Shown in pieces: positions 9,858 to 18,722 of a DNA stretch of 64,000 nt. The notes below the pieces were generated by a model. The model made no database searches. It was not told the origin of the DNA and saw only the letters and a list, made by a program, of their open reading frames with translations. The DNA comes from Wolbachia endosymbiont of Spodoptera picta (lineage in GTDB: Bacteria; Pseudomonadota; Alphaproteobacteria; Rickettsiales; Anaplasmataceae): positions 248,001 through 312,000 of the forward strand of contig NZ_CP067976.1 in the NCBI RefSeq assembly GCF_018141665.1, read 5' to 3'. Positions within the stretch are counted from its first letter, which is position 1. Every line of letters starts with the position of its first letter. A program made the translations under genes and the position numbers.

Positions 9858-12145
9858 AATTTGTAATTTAAATAATTCTTTTGTAAGTTTAGGTACTCAC
9901 TACTCTGCCATATTTCCTCGAGTTTAACCTCATTAACATTACCAAAATTTCCTAATGTCTTACGGAGTTCATCTGGAGCACAGCAAGGACTAAACTTTCC
10001 TTCATTGTTTATCCATGCTTCTTTACCTAAAAATGGGCATTGACCACCTGGAGCCAAATCCTTAATACCTTCTTGAGAAAGGATTGTAAAATTTTCTAAT
10101 TTTATCTTTTTACCATTTGGCAATAGCATATTATCTCTAAGCTCATATAACCTTCTTACCTCTGTATTCCATCTACTAATTGCTAATTCATCTCTTCTCA
10201 TAGATAGATCCTTAATTTCCTCAAAATGTGCCCAAAGATGATGTCCTTTAACTCTATCTATGCCATTTTTTATGGCCATCTTAACTATGTCATAGAGTTC
10301 ATGTAAATTACTTTCCAAAAATGTTAATTGTAAAGTAACGGTACACCTTTCACCTGTATCGCTAAAGTATTTATCTCTAACTTCAAGGAAAGTTTTTAAA
10401 TTTTCTGTCACTACTTCCCATTTTGAACCTTTCATGATTTTTTCATGAGTTTCTTTAGTTGCCCCATTCCAGGAAATCTTAACATCAGATAAAATTGGTA
10501 CCAATAGTTCAGCCCATTTTCTAGCTCCTTTAATAGGAAAAGAACCATTGGTTGTGAGGTTAAGCTTAAGGCCGAACTCATGGCACAAATTGATTATTTC
10601 ATCAAAGCTTTTATACATTAAAGGCTCACCCATAGTAGAAGGAATGATTTCCCTTAAAGGTGTGCCAGCTGCTTCCTTAATTACTTTTCTGATAGTTTCT
10701 ATCGACAGTATCTTAGGTTTTATTCCTTTAGCTTTCTTTTCTTCTTTAACTTTGCTGTATGGTGAAAAACATTCGCACATTATACAAGCAAAATTGCAGT
10801 AATCTGGATTAGTATCAAAAGTAATTCTCCAAGGACCAGGTTTAACAGCTACTGATTTGCCTTTCTTTTCAATAGCATTACGGTAAATCTTGTTAAGTTT
10901 CTCAGTATGCTCACCTATAGAAGGTATATTTCCATTTTCAGTATAAGGATAGCCTTTTTGGGTAAGTTTACTATATAACCCCTGATCTGTAGATAGGATT
11001 TGCATTTTTTCTGATAAACTACTTGCATCTCTGTGCTTAAATAATAGTCCATCTCTTACATATTCTGCCATACCACCATAATCGGCTGTTATAACTGGTA
11101 TTCTAAGTTGCTGTGCTTCATGTATTACTAACGGTGAATTTTCACCCCAAATTGAAGGAACGACTATTGCATCAACTTTATTAAATACGTCAGTAACTAT
11201 ATTCTTATTATCATAACTTCCCATCCACTCTATTCTTTCTTTAACAACAGGTGAAAACTGATCGGCAATCGCTTTTAAAGCTTTAGTTTCTTCTCTTGCT
11301 GCTCCCCAAATTCTAAGTTTTGCTTTAGATGATAAGTGAGAAAAAGCTTTCAATAATAGATTAACACCTTTTTCGGGAGTATGAGTACCAATATAACCGA
11401 AAATAAACTCTTTTTCTTGTACTCTATTTCTATTCTTAAGACGATTGAGATCAAAACCATAATCAAGATAAGAAATTTTGTTTATCGGAACATTAAAATC
11501 CTGAGTAAATTTGTCCATCAAGAATTTCGATGGGGAAATAAAGTAATCTATATAGTCTATTATTTTCCTTGTGTGCTTCATTCTAGTTGCAACCCATTGT
11601 TCCCAATAATTTATGTCTAAATTCAGGAATTCTTCATCTCCTGTAAAATATCCTTTGTAACATTGGGTTGCACATTTTTGATCCTTTTGTCCATCACAAA
11701 GCCGTAACAAATCTTCAGAATTGCGTTGAATAAACCTTCCTCTTGGACACATTAACCAAAAGTCATGTAGCGTAAAAATTGTAGGTATATTTTCTTTAAA
11801 AGCAATTTCTGGTAAAGTAATTGATAGATGATTAAGATGACCAAAATGTATAAGATCTGGCTGAAAGTTATCTATTACTCTTTTAAATTGTATATCTACT
11901 TCTTCATTAATAAATTTGTAACGGTATTTAGCTATGGGTATATTAATTAAATGCAGTAGGATTCTGGAATCACTACGATCTAGTACTGTAGTGTAATAAA
12001 AATCAGGTAAAAAGCTATTTTCATACCTAGTAAATACTTGTACCTCATTGTTATTTGCTAGTTCATGAGCAAGAGTTTGGCTATAAACCTCTGAACCAGC
12101 ACTATAATAAGGAGGGTAACCATGAATAGCTTTTAATATTTTCAT
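9818..12145 (-). CDS. Glycosyltransferase family 4 fused to a radical SAM/SPASM domain
   Basis: 775 aa. The first ~380 residues are a GT4-type glycosyltransferase: the start Y-P-P-Y-Y-S-A-G-S-E resembles the family's N-terminal glycine loop, G-Y-I-G-T-H-T-P-E-K-G lies mid-domain, and P-S-I-W-G-E-N-S-P-L-V-I-H-E-A is the donor-site E-x7-E region. After a short linker, a radical SAM domain begins with C-N-F-A-C-I-M-C (C-x3-C-x2-C) near residue 447 and ends in a SPASM-like region rich in Cys (G-Q-C-P-F, S-P-C-C-A-P, L-C-K-T-C-N). The fusion suggests that glycosyl transfer and a radical modification act on the same substrate. Its start lies 44 bp inside the epimerase gene. Confidence 0.92.
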   Translation of the reverse strand: MKILKAIHGYPPYYSAGSEVYSQTLAHELANNNEVQVFTRYENSFLPDFYYTTVLDRSDSRILLHLINIPIAKYRYKFINEEVDIQFKRVIDNFQPDLIHFGHLNHLSITLPEIAFKENIPTIFTLHDFWLMCPRGRFIQRNSEDLLRLCDGQKDQKCATQCYKGYFTGDEEFLNLDINYWEQWVATRMKHTRKIIDYIDYFISPSKFLMDKFTQDFNVPINKISYLDYGFDLNRLKNRNRVQEKEFIFGYIGTHTPEKGVNLLLKAFSHLSSKAKLRIWGAAREETKALKAIADQFSPVVKERIEWMGSYDNKNIVTDVFNKVDAIVVPSIWGENSPLVIHEAQQLRIPVITADYGGMAEYVRDGLLFKHRDASSLSEKMQILSTDQGLYSKLTQKGYPYTENGNIPSIGEHTEKLNKIYRNAIEKKGKSVAVKPGPWRITFDTNPDYCNFACIMCECFSPYSKVKEEKKAKGIKPKILSIETIRKVIKEAAGTPLREIIPSTMGEPLMYKSFDEIINLCHEFGLKLNLTTNGSFPIKGARKWAELLVPILSDVKISWNGATKETHEKIMKGSKWEVVTENLKTFLEVRDKYFSDTGERCTVTLQLTFLESNLHELYDIVKMAIKNGIDRVKGHHLWAHFEEIKDLSMRRDELAISRWNTEVRRLYELRDNMLLPNGKKIKLENFTILSQEGIKDLAPGGQCPFLGKEAWINNEGKFSPCCAPDELRKTLGNFGNVNEVKLEEIWQSSEYLNLQKNYLNYKLCKTCNMRKPLIN

Positions 12146-13055
12146 ATATTACCATATCTATATTGTTAGGATATTCTTGTGTATTGTTTTGTAGACTTTT
12201 TATAAATTTACTTAATCCTACTTCTAATGAATGTTTTGGAGACCAACCAAGTAGCTCTTTAGCTCTAGTAAAATCACCATGGAACTTAGTTACATCAAAA
12301 TTTCTTGGAGGATAAAAATCAATTCTAGAATCACTTTTCGTGACTTTTAATATTGTTTTTGCTAAGTTTTCTAAAGTACATGGGCTATTAGTAGTAAGAT
12401 GAATAGCAGGAAGAGAAGATTTTTCGCTTTGTAAATATTTAACAGTTAAGCATATACCCTCTATAACATCATCCAAATAGGTAAAATCAAAAACACATTC
12501 TTTACCTTCTATTTTAATTGGATCACCTCTTAATGCATTAATACAGAGTGCAGGAATTACTCTACTGTTATGATCTAGTAAACCACCGTATACATTTGAA
12601 AAGCGTAATATTGCTACATTAAAATCTTTTGAACTTGTTATTTGTTCCTCAATAAATGCTTTACCTTTTGCATAATTATTTATTGGATCGATACTAGCAG
12701 ATTCTGTAACTGGCAGTTCCTTCTGCTCTCCATAGACTTCCCTACTACTTGCATATATAAACCATGGTTTATTTGGAAGTGACTTACATAACCCTAAAAA
12801 CCGCATTGTACCATCAACATTAATTTTTTGACACAGTGTAGGATAAAGTTCACCATGTATAACTCTAGAAATTGCAGCCAGATGAATGATTCCTGTACAC
12901 TGAGCAAGTAGTGGTACTATATCTTCTGAAAAAAAACTGAGTGGATTATCGCGAAACCTAATATCGCAGCTTATTACTTCATGGCCTTGGTTTTCTAACT
13001 TTTTCACCAAGGTTGACCCTATCAAACCTGCGGCACCTGTTATTAATATCCCCAT
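12102..13055 (-). CDS. NAD-dependent sugar-nucleotide epimerase/dehydratase
   Basis: Extended short-chain dehydrogenase of ~317 aa. The Rossmann motif G-A-A-G-L-I-G is at residues 7-13, a Ser-Ser-Arg in the I-Y-A-S-S-R-E-V-Y-G stretch replaces the usual catalytic Ser/Thr loop, and the Y-x3-K pair is Y-A-K-G-K. The frame is open to 13118, but I choose the ATG at 13055. It begins exactly at the Rossmann strand (M-G-I-L-I-T-G) and has GAGAGGG 7 nt upstream on the minus strand. The likely role is epimerisation or dehydration of a UDP-sugar, perhaps the UDP-glucuronate made by Ugd. Confidence 0.92.
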   Translation of the reverse strand: MGILITGAAGLIGSTLVKKLENQGHEVISCDIRFRDNPLSFFSEDIVPLLAQCTGIIHLAAISRVIHGELYPTLCQKINVDGTMRFLGLCKSLPNKPWFIYASSREVYGEQKELPVTESASIDPINNYAKGKAFIEEQITSSKDFNVAILRFSNVYGGLLDHNSRVIPALCINALRGDPIKIEGKECVFDFTYLDDVIEGICLTVKYLQSEKSSLPAIHLTTNSPCTLENLAKTILKVTKSDSRIDFYPPRNFDVTKFHGDFTRAKELLGWSPKHSLEVGLSKFIKSLQNNTQEYPNNIDMVIYENIKSYSWLPSLL

Positions 13056-13180
13056 GTATACCCTCTCACTACAAATAGGAAAATTTGTCGTACCAATTAT
13101 CTTACAAGTAAGAATCAAAAGGTATTATAAACCCAGTATAAAACAAATGTCAACTTAAATTAATGAATAAAAAAATGTAG

Positions 13181-13930
13181 TTATGAAAGAAAAGTTGGCT
13201 GCCTTCTTTCTTGAAAATAGTGTTCGGCTTTAATCAAATCCTCCTTATTATTTACTCCCATTGCTTCTCTTTCATCAGAAACTACATAACCTACACCCAA
13301 GTTATTGTTTGCTGCAATGGGCACTATATCATTAAGACAATATTCATTGGTCGAATTATTAAATTTTATTTCTTTTACTAAGGTAAAAAGATCTTTAGCA
13401 TATGAAACTATTATTCCAGAGTTTGCAAGAAGCATTTTATCTCCATTTTTTAGGATTTTTTGAACATTTCCGTAATTATCAATTACTAATCTTCCATATT
13501 GTTCATCTTGACTATTGAATCCAAGAAGAACTAAATTATTATACTTTAAACAATCAGTCATTTTCATAACTGTATCACTAGATATAAAGGGAGTGTCTCC
13601 ATACTGTATTAAAACTATGTCTTGATCAGATAAGTCCTCCAGATTTTCTAGAGCAATTTTAACTGCAGTGCCAGTACCTGTAATATCTTCTTGAATTATT
13701 AGTTTTATATTGTATTGATCGATTATACTTTTTAGGGTATCAAACTTTTCTAAATCTTTTAGAAGGGAGTTGTTAACAACAATTGATAAGCTTTTTAGAC
13801 TCAGCAATTTTGCATTAGAAATTACATGTTCTAAAAGAGTAAGATTTCCCACTTGGTGCAACGCTTTTGAATATTCAGAATTCATTCTACTGCTCTTTCC
13901 TGCTGCTAATATTATCAAAATTTTACTCAT
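13181..13930 (-). CDS. NTP-transferase (GlmU/MobA-like nucleotidyltransferase)
   Basis: 249-aa nucleotidyltransferase with the activating loop L-A-A-G-K-S-S-R-M at residues 8-16 and a G-D-T-P metal-binding turn near residue 112, resembling the pyrophosphorylase half of GlmU without the left-handed helix domain. It would make a nucleotide-activated sugar. It is the first gene of the leftward operon, with 125 bp between its stop and the epimerase start. The stretch upstream of 13930 holds no gene, so the operon's promoter probably lies there. Confidence 0.9.
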   Translation of the reverse strand: MSKILIILAAGKSSRMNSEYSKALHQVGNLTLLEHVISNAKLLSLKSLSIVVNNSLLKDLEKFDTLKSIIDQYNIKLIIQEDITGTGTAVKIALENLEDLSDQDIVLIQYGDTPFISSDTVMKMTDCLKYNNLVLLGFNSQDEQYGRLVIDNYGNVQKILKNGDKMLLANSGIIVSYAKDLFTLVKEIKFNNSTNEYCLNDIVPIAANNNLGVGYVVSDEREAMGVNNKEDLIKAEHYFQERRQPTFLS

Positions 13931-14525
13931 ACATAATTCAGGAATTGATTAGGTAGTAAGTTAATTTATAATTAGTAAGATGTAAAGTCCACTTTGATTT
14001 TCTAAATGATCTAGACGAAGATAACTACCATCGAACAGACAAAATTCGTTAAATTAGCATCTGTAGTAATTCTTAGCAATTCTTAAGTAAAATTTTAGAA
14101 AGAGACGCCCCATAGTTATAATTGAGTGTGTGCTACTTTCAAGTATGGTTTTTATTGATGAAACCTCTTAGACCACTCTGTTTGAAATAAGGTAACTACT
14201 GCTTAATTCACCAAAAAGCCTGTAATTAAGTTTTAAAGCGAGTTTGCCCAAAACACACAAATCGATTGTACCTCTTTAGCGTCTGTAATGCCCTTTAAAA
14301 TTTGAATAAAAGGTACTTTTGTTAATTCTATTAGTATAAAATAAACTTGTGCATGATTTTGTCGTCATTTTTATTCATTGTAAAGAAAATTTTGTATGAA
14401 AGTTTTTTAGAAAACTCACTTACCCCTCTTAAATGTTCTGAACATTCTGAAAATTTGAATAAGTGAAAACATAGGCTGTTTGTAAACAAAAAAGTAATTG
14501 CTATTTTCAGAAACTTTTTGAAAAA
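13931..14525. other. Intergenic spacer between sugar cluster and phage replication gene
   Basis: About 595 bp with no open frame that I can support. It is AT-rich, holds scattered homopolymer runs and no tRNA-like fold that I can recognise. It should contain the promoter of the leftward nucleotidyltransferase operon at its left end and the 3' region of the RepA-like gene at its right end. It is also the junction between the Undecim-type cluster and phage sequence. Confidence 0.5.
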
Positions 14526-15823
14526 TTACCACAAAATATCTAAATCTTTAATAGGCAAGACCGCACCATTTGCTTGTAGATAGTAATGTGTTGGCTTTAT
14601 TAACTTGTGCTCTACTTTATCTCCTACTGAAACTTTAAATTCCATATCCTGCACACAAAGAAATCCATATTTAGAATTGGTCCCATATCCTGCAGCATTA
14701 CGAAAGAATTTAATCTGTCCAAGAGTTGCAAGATTATTTATTCTTTCTCTAATATTGCGCTCACTGCCAAGACCCTCTTCTCCTTCAAAACGCTTTGCAA
14801 ATTGTCCAGCAGTATAAATATTACCTTGATATGCGCTACTGCGAATTAAACTCAAGATAACCTCATGTTTTCTCATCCGTTCTAAATCCAACTTTTTACT
14901 ATATTGATCTCTGATTATTGGTTCTGAATTTAAAACTGAATTGTCATGTACAAATGCCCCATTTTTCCAGTAAAGTGTCATTTGCCCGTTATTGCACTGC
15001 GAATAGTTAGATTTTTTGCGCGATAAAATTCTCTCATCAGGAGAAGCATTAGCTTTATCTGGTCTAGTCAAATACCAACGAGACCTTACTGTATTATTCC
15101 ATGCTGTTGAACCGCCTGTGCCAGTTTTACGTATTATTCCCGCATCAGAAGGGTGGGCAAGTAATAAAACAGCTCCTTTTATTGCTTGAGCTATTCGACC
15201 ACAACAACCTTGAATAAATTGTCTCACATGAGAACGGTCGTTTTCATTTCCTCCAAATAGGTCTGCTGCTGTATCTAATATCACAAGCTTCGGCTGAAAC
15301 GATTCAATATCCTCAAGTAACTCTTGAAAGTACGTAGTTAATTGACCAGTATCTTTGTTATTAAAAACCATAAGTTGATTATTGTGCCCTGCTCGTGACC
15401 ATAAGCCAACATTATCCTGAAAATCAGAAGATTCCATACCTGATTGATAAAATTCATTTATTGCGCATTGCCGACGCCAAAGTTCTTCTTCATCATCTTC
15501 ACAGAACACACCATATGTCTTTATTTTTTCCAGATCTATTCCAAGCCAAGGTTTACCAAAAGCAGCGTCTGTCATTAATTGTTGAGCAAGGAGAGGTTTT
15601 CCAACACCACCATCACCATAAAGAGCTGTAACACTTCCTACAGGGAGCCAATCCTTAATAACCCACTTTCTTTCTGGAGGGATATTGGTCCAAACTGTAG
15701 TATCAATTCTTTTTGACTTTCTTGAAGAATAAGGGCTTTTGTTGTTAAGGATAAATTCTTCAACGTTCATTCCTTCTAGCACACTATCTGCAGCATCCCA
15801 AGATTTTGGCTTATCTTGAGGAA
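14526..15823 (-). pseudogene. RepA-like phage primase/helicase, C-terminal (ATPase) fragment
   Basis: The frame codes for a RecA/DnaB-type RepA ATPase. Walker A is G-D-G-G-V-G-K-P (the usual Thr/Ser after Lys is Pro, a changed key residue), Walker B is L-V-I-L-D-T-A-A-D, followed by L-L-L-A-H-P-S. The C-terminal ~130 residues are an uncharacterised tail with a possible winged helix. The frame runs back without a stop to the left end of an IS3 element, and its first host codons read S-I-P-Q-D-K-P-K-S-W-D. A GTG (15782) or the ATG at 15770 could allow independent translation, but the Toprim half is across the insertion. Changed Walker A plus insertion makes loss of function likely. Confidence 0.82.
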
Positions 15824-15868
15824 TTGACCTTACCCAGAAAAAGTAGAGAGGAAGTTAAGACGTTTTTG
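15824..15868 (+). repeat. Left terminal inverted repeat of the IS3-family element
   Basis: Forty-five bases starting TTGACCTTACCC and ending GACGTTTTTG. They are the exact reverse complement of 17050-17094. The start of orfA is 36 bp further on. Confidence 0.95.
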
Positions 15869-15903
15869 AAGTAAAATAGAACGTTTTTTCAAAGAGGTGT
15901 AAT

Positions 15904-16203
15904 ATGGGAAACAGAAGGGAATATACAATAGAGTTTAAATTGGAAGCAATAAAACTAGTAAGAGAAACAGGTCAACCGTCAGCAAAAATAGCAAGAGATT
16001 TAGGTATGAGTGGAGATTTATTAAGCAGATGGGTAAGAAAATATAATGAAAAAATGTCAGGAGTAGATGCATTTCCAGGTAAAGGAAAGTTAGCTCCTTA
16101 TGACAAAGAAAGGTTTGACTTAAAGAAAGAGTTAGCAAGAATAACTAGGGAAAGAGACATTTTAAAAAAAGCCCTGGGATATTTTGCCAGCCAAAAGGAG
16201 TAA
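15904..16203 (+). CDS. IS3-family transposase OrfA
   Basis: 99 aa: an N-terminal helix-turn-helix (E-Y-T-I-E-F-K-L-E-A-I-K-L-V, then A-R-D-L-G-M-S) that binds the element ends, followed by a leucine-zipper-like stretch (L-K-K-E-L-A-R-I-T-R-E-R-D-I-L-K-K-A). GAGGTG lies just upstream of the ATG. Near its end an A7 run (16164-16170) forms a slippery site where ribosomes could shift -1 into orfB, as is usual for this family. Intact in itself. Confidence 0.93.
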   Translation: MGNRREYTIEFKLEAIKLVRETGQPSAKIARDLGMSGDLLSRWVRKYNEKMSGVDAFPGKGKLAPYDKERFDLKKELARITRERDILKKALGYFASQKE

Positions 16204-17049
16204 AATATTCTTTTATAAAAGATCATAGAAACAGCTATAAAATACAGGAGTTATGTAGGTTTTTAAATGTATCTGCTTGTGGTTATTATAAATGGGTTGC
16301 TCAGGAGAAAAGCAATAAAGAATTAGCAAGAGAGGAGCTTCTAGCAGATATTCAAAAAATATATCAAGCATCACAATGCAGGTACGGAGCTCCTAAAATC
16401 CATGCTGAACTAAAAGCTTTAGGCAAAAATTATAACATCAAAACAGTGCAAGATGTAATGCAAAAAAATGGCATTCAAGCTAAGCTTAGAAGAAGATTCA
16501 AAACTAAAAAACAGCAAACAGACAGTAGGATTATAGCTCCAAATATCCTGGATCAAAATTTTACTACGGACCAGCCCAATAAGGTATGGGTAACTGATAT
16601 TACTTATATAAAAACCAAAGAAGGCTGGCTATATTTGGCAGCAATAATTGACTTATATTCACGTATGGTAGTTGGTTGGTCAATGAGTAGTTCAATGGAT
16701 AAACAATTAATTATAGATGCTTTATTTATGGCTGTTAATAAACGCAAACCCGCCAAAGATCTACTGTTTCATAGTGATCAAGGGTCACAATATACTTCTA
16801 AAAATTACCAATTCTTATTAAATAGAGAAAATATTATCTCTAGCATGAGTCATAAGGGTTGTTGTTATGATAACTCACCTACAGAAAAGCTCACTCAAAA
16901 GAGAGCTACTTATTGATCCTTCACAACACTCTGCTCAACAAGCTAGAACTGCCATATTTGAATACATTGAAATTTTTTATAATAAACAACGACGTCATTC
17001 TACTATTAACTATTGCATCCCTGAACAATTTGATGCATCATTTTCATGA
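16170..17049 (+). pseudogene. IS3-family transposase OrfB, frameshifted near the catalytic Glu
   Basis: The DDE integrase part, entered by -1 shift from orfA. The frame runs from the A7 slip site through K-Y-S-F-I-K-D-H to two catalytic Asp residues (V-T-D-I-T-Y and F-H-S-D-Q-G-S-Q-Y). After C-C-Y-D-N-S-P-T-E the frame breaks: it reads E-K-L-T-Q-K-R-A-T-Y and stops at 16916. The expected continuation (S-L-K-R-E-L-L-I-D, then the C-terminal region ending 17049) is in another frame (16867-17049). A net loss of about 8 nt just after the catalytic Glu codon explains this. Inactive unless rescued by another copy. Confidence 0.88.
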
Positions 17050-17094
17050 CAAAAACGTCTTAACTTCCTCTCTACTTTTTCTGGGTAAGGTCAA
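17050..17094 (+). repeat. Right terminal inverted repeat of the IS3-family element
   Basis: Exact reverse complement of 15824-15868, ending GGGTAAGGTCAA and followed at once by the duplicated host bases ATCTTGAG. Confidence 0.95.
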
Positions 17095-17912
17095 ATCTTG
17101 AGAATAGAAAGTGATGCAACTCCAAAACCAGAAAGCTTTTTTGCGGCTTCTTGAGCATAATCTTTTCCAGGATCATCGTTATCTGGCCATATAATAATGT
17201 GTTTACCTTTAAGTGGAGTCCAATCAGTTTTCTCAATAGGTGCTTTTGCTCCAAACATTGCTGTTGTTGCAGTGATCCCTTGTTCTATGAGTAGCTCAGC
17301 ACATTTTTCCCCTTCTACCAATATCACTCTATCAGATTTAGTGATGTCTGGAATGTTATACAGAGGCCTGATCTCAGGTGCAGTAAAGGTAGATTTTTTA
17401 GCATCAAATGGTTGATAACTTTTTCCTGAAGCAGTATCATAACGATATTTGCTGGCAATCAACTGATTATCCTGATCGAGATAGTCCCATTGAGTTATTC
17501 TCTTTTGCTCTTTAGTAGGTCGCTTGTTACATCCTATCCATTCACTTATCGAAGAAATTACTTCAACAAATTCTATTTTAGCGTTTTTCCCATGTGCAGC
17601 TGCCCAAAGATCAATAATGTCACCACCGTCCCCAGTTGCAAAATCAATCCATAATCCGACCTTGCCATACGCTAATTCAACTTTGAGGCTTTTGCCTTTA
17701 TTACCTTGTACATCACCTACCTGAAATTTATCACCATGAAAAGTTCCTCTTGGAAATAAATAAGAGAGGCATGATCTGATGTTTAATAATAGTTGTCTTT
17801 TTATTTCTTCTACATCAAATTGTTCTAATGGTTCTAAATGTGAGACAGCGTCGTTAAAATCATAATTTAAAGTATTTTTTTCTTTGACATCAGTTAAAAA
17901 ATCTTGTACCAT
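17095..17912 (-). pseudogene. RepA-like phage primase/helicase, N-terminal (Toprim) fragment
   Basis: The first ~272 residues of the phage replication protein split by the IS3 element. A zinc-ribbon-poor primase-like N terminus leads into a Toprim domain: V-I-L-V-E-G-E-K-C near residue 195 carries the catalytic Glu, and I-I-I-W-P-D-N-D-D-P-G-K near residue 240 the D-x-D pair. The frame runs A-S-L-S-I, then into IS sequence and stop. Re-inserting one G and removing the IS restores A-S-L-S-I-P-Q-D-K-P-K into the ATPase half, giving a protein of about 700 aa. AAAAGGAGCTTC lies 6 nt before the ATG, so the start is well supported. Confidence 0.88.
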
Positions 17913-18257
17913 AGGTTGAAGCTCCTTTTAAAGTTAAGTGTTTGAAAGGTTTTTGAGCAAGGCTATATTGGTTGCGGTCTTGTTCTCTTAATCATGAAGT
18001 AAAAAATGTAGTAGGTGGTTCTCTTGGCAAAGCTTGAAAATATATTAATAAGTGAAGGAAGTCAGTTCAGGTTTATAGTAAAGGTAAGATTGAAGGCTCT
18101 TAGAGTTTTCTTTCTTTTAAGAGAAAATACTCTAATGTAATTCTACAATATTTTCCTCACTATGTCAACTTCCTATTAAATAATCATAATGCTTCTATTT
18201 TGTCACATTGATATATTACATATTTATAGTATGTAATATATATTATATATAAGGAAA

Positions 18258-18426
18258 TTTGCCATTTAACATTTTGGTTAAACCTCCACATATACGCAGC
18301 TTTGGAGCCGATTGGCAATTTTGCCAAATGAAATTTTATTTGCCATTTGAAATTCTCTTAAGGTATTGATTTTCTTGTATTTCTCTTTGTAAGTTCATCT
18401 GGTTATTTGGTAGGTTTGCCAAATGA
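18258..18426 (+). repeat. Iteron-like cluster, consensus TTTGCCAWWTGA
   Basis: Four copies of a 12-bp word: TTTGCCATTTAA (18258-18269), TTTGCCAAATGA (18320-18331), TTTGCCATTTGA (18339-18350) and TTTGCCAAATGA (18415-18426). A near-perfect palindrome TTGGCAATTTTGCCAA spans 18312-18327. They lie 350-510 bp upstream of the RepA-like start in AT-rich DNA. Such arrays are typical of replication-initiator or repressor binding sites; whether RepA or a phage repressor binds here is inference. Confidence 0.5.
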
Positions 18427-18675
18427 TTTGCATTTTGAAGCTTACTTTAATAAGTAAATATACCTATATGGTAGAAAATTTATGACAGTTGCTTACTGCA
18501 TAAACTAAGTTCACTTATTAACATAACTCAAGAGATGCTTATATTTCTGTACCATTTACTATAGTATACCGGATCCCTTATCGATCTTTCCGGAAGTGAG
18601 GGAAATTTTTCCAAAACACTTTTACTCCTTATTATAAAAACATCTAACTTTAAACTTACACTGTTCCCTTACTAT

Positions 18676-18722
18676 ATATGTTCACCAAAATTATAAAAAC
18701 TGTTCACTTTTTTAAAAAATTT
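18676..18722. repeat. Left arm of a long imperfect inverted repeat
   Basis: The stretch around GTTCACTTTTTTAAAAAA resembles the reverse complement of 20097-20145 over about 45 bp, both with a TATATAT run at the outer side and AAAA-CTGTTCACTTTTTT at the inner side. The arms are about 1.4 kb apart. They could be the ends of a decayed mobile element or paired regulatory sites. Confidence 0.4.

Larger units (their letters stand above)
15824..17094 (+). mobile_element. IS3-family insertion sequence disrupting the RepA-like gene
   Basis: A 1271-bp element with perfect 45-bp terminal inverted repeats (15824-15868 and 17050-17094) that holds an orfA/orfB transposase pair read rightward. It lies inside the leftward RepA-like gene. 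Flanking host copies ATCTTGAGGAA (15813-15823) and ATCTTGAGAA (17095-17104) look like a target duplication with one G lost on the right side. A duplication of 10-11 bp is longer than the 3-5 bp usual for IS3 relatives. Perfect ends point to recent arrival, yet orfB is broken, so this copy is probably not autonomous. Confidence 0.93.

Noticed and set aside
17524..17724. Forward frame opposite the Toprim fragment
   Set aside because: Shadow of the true leftward frame, with no ribosome site.
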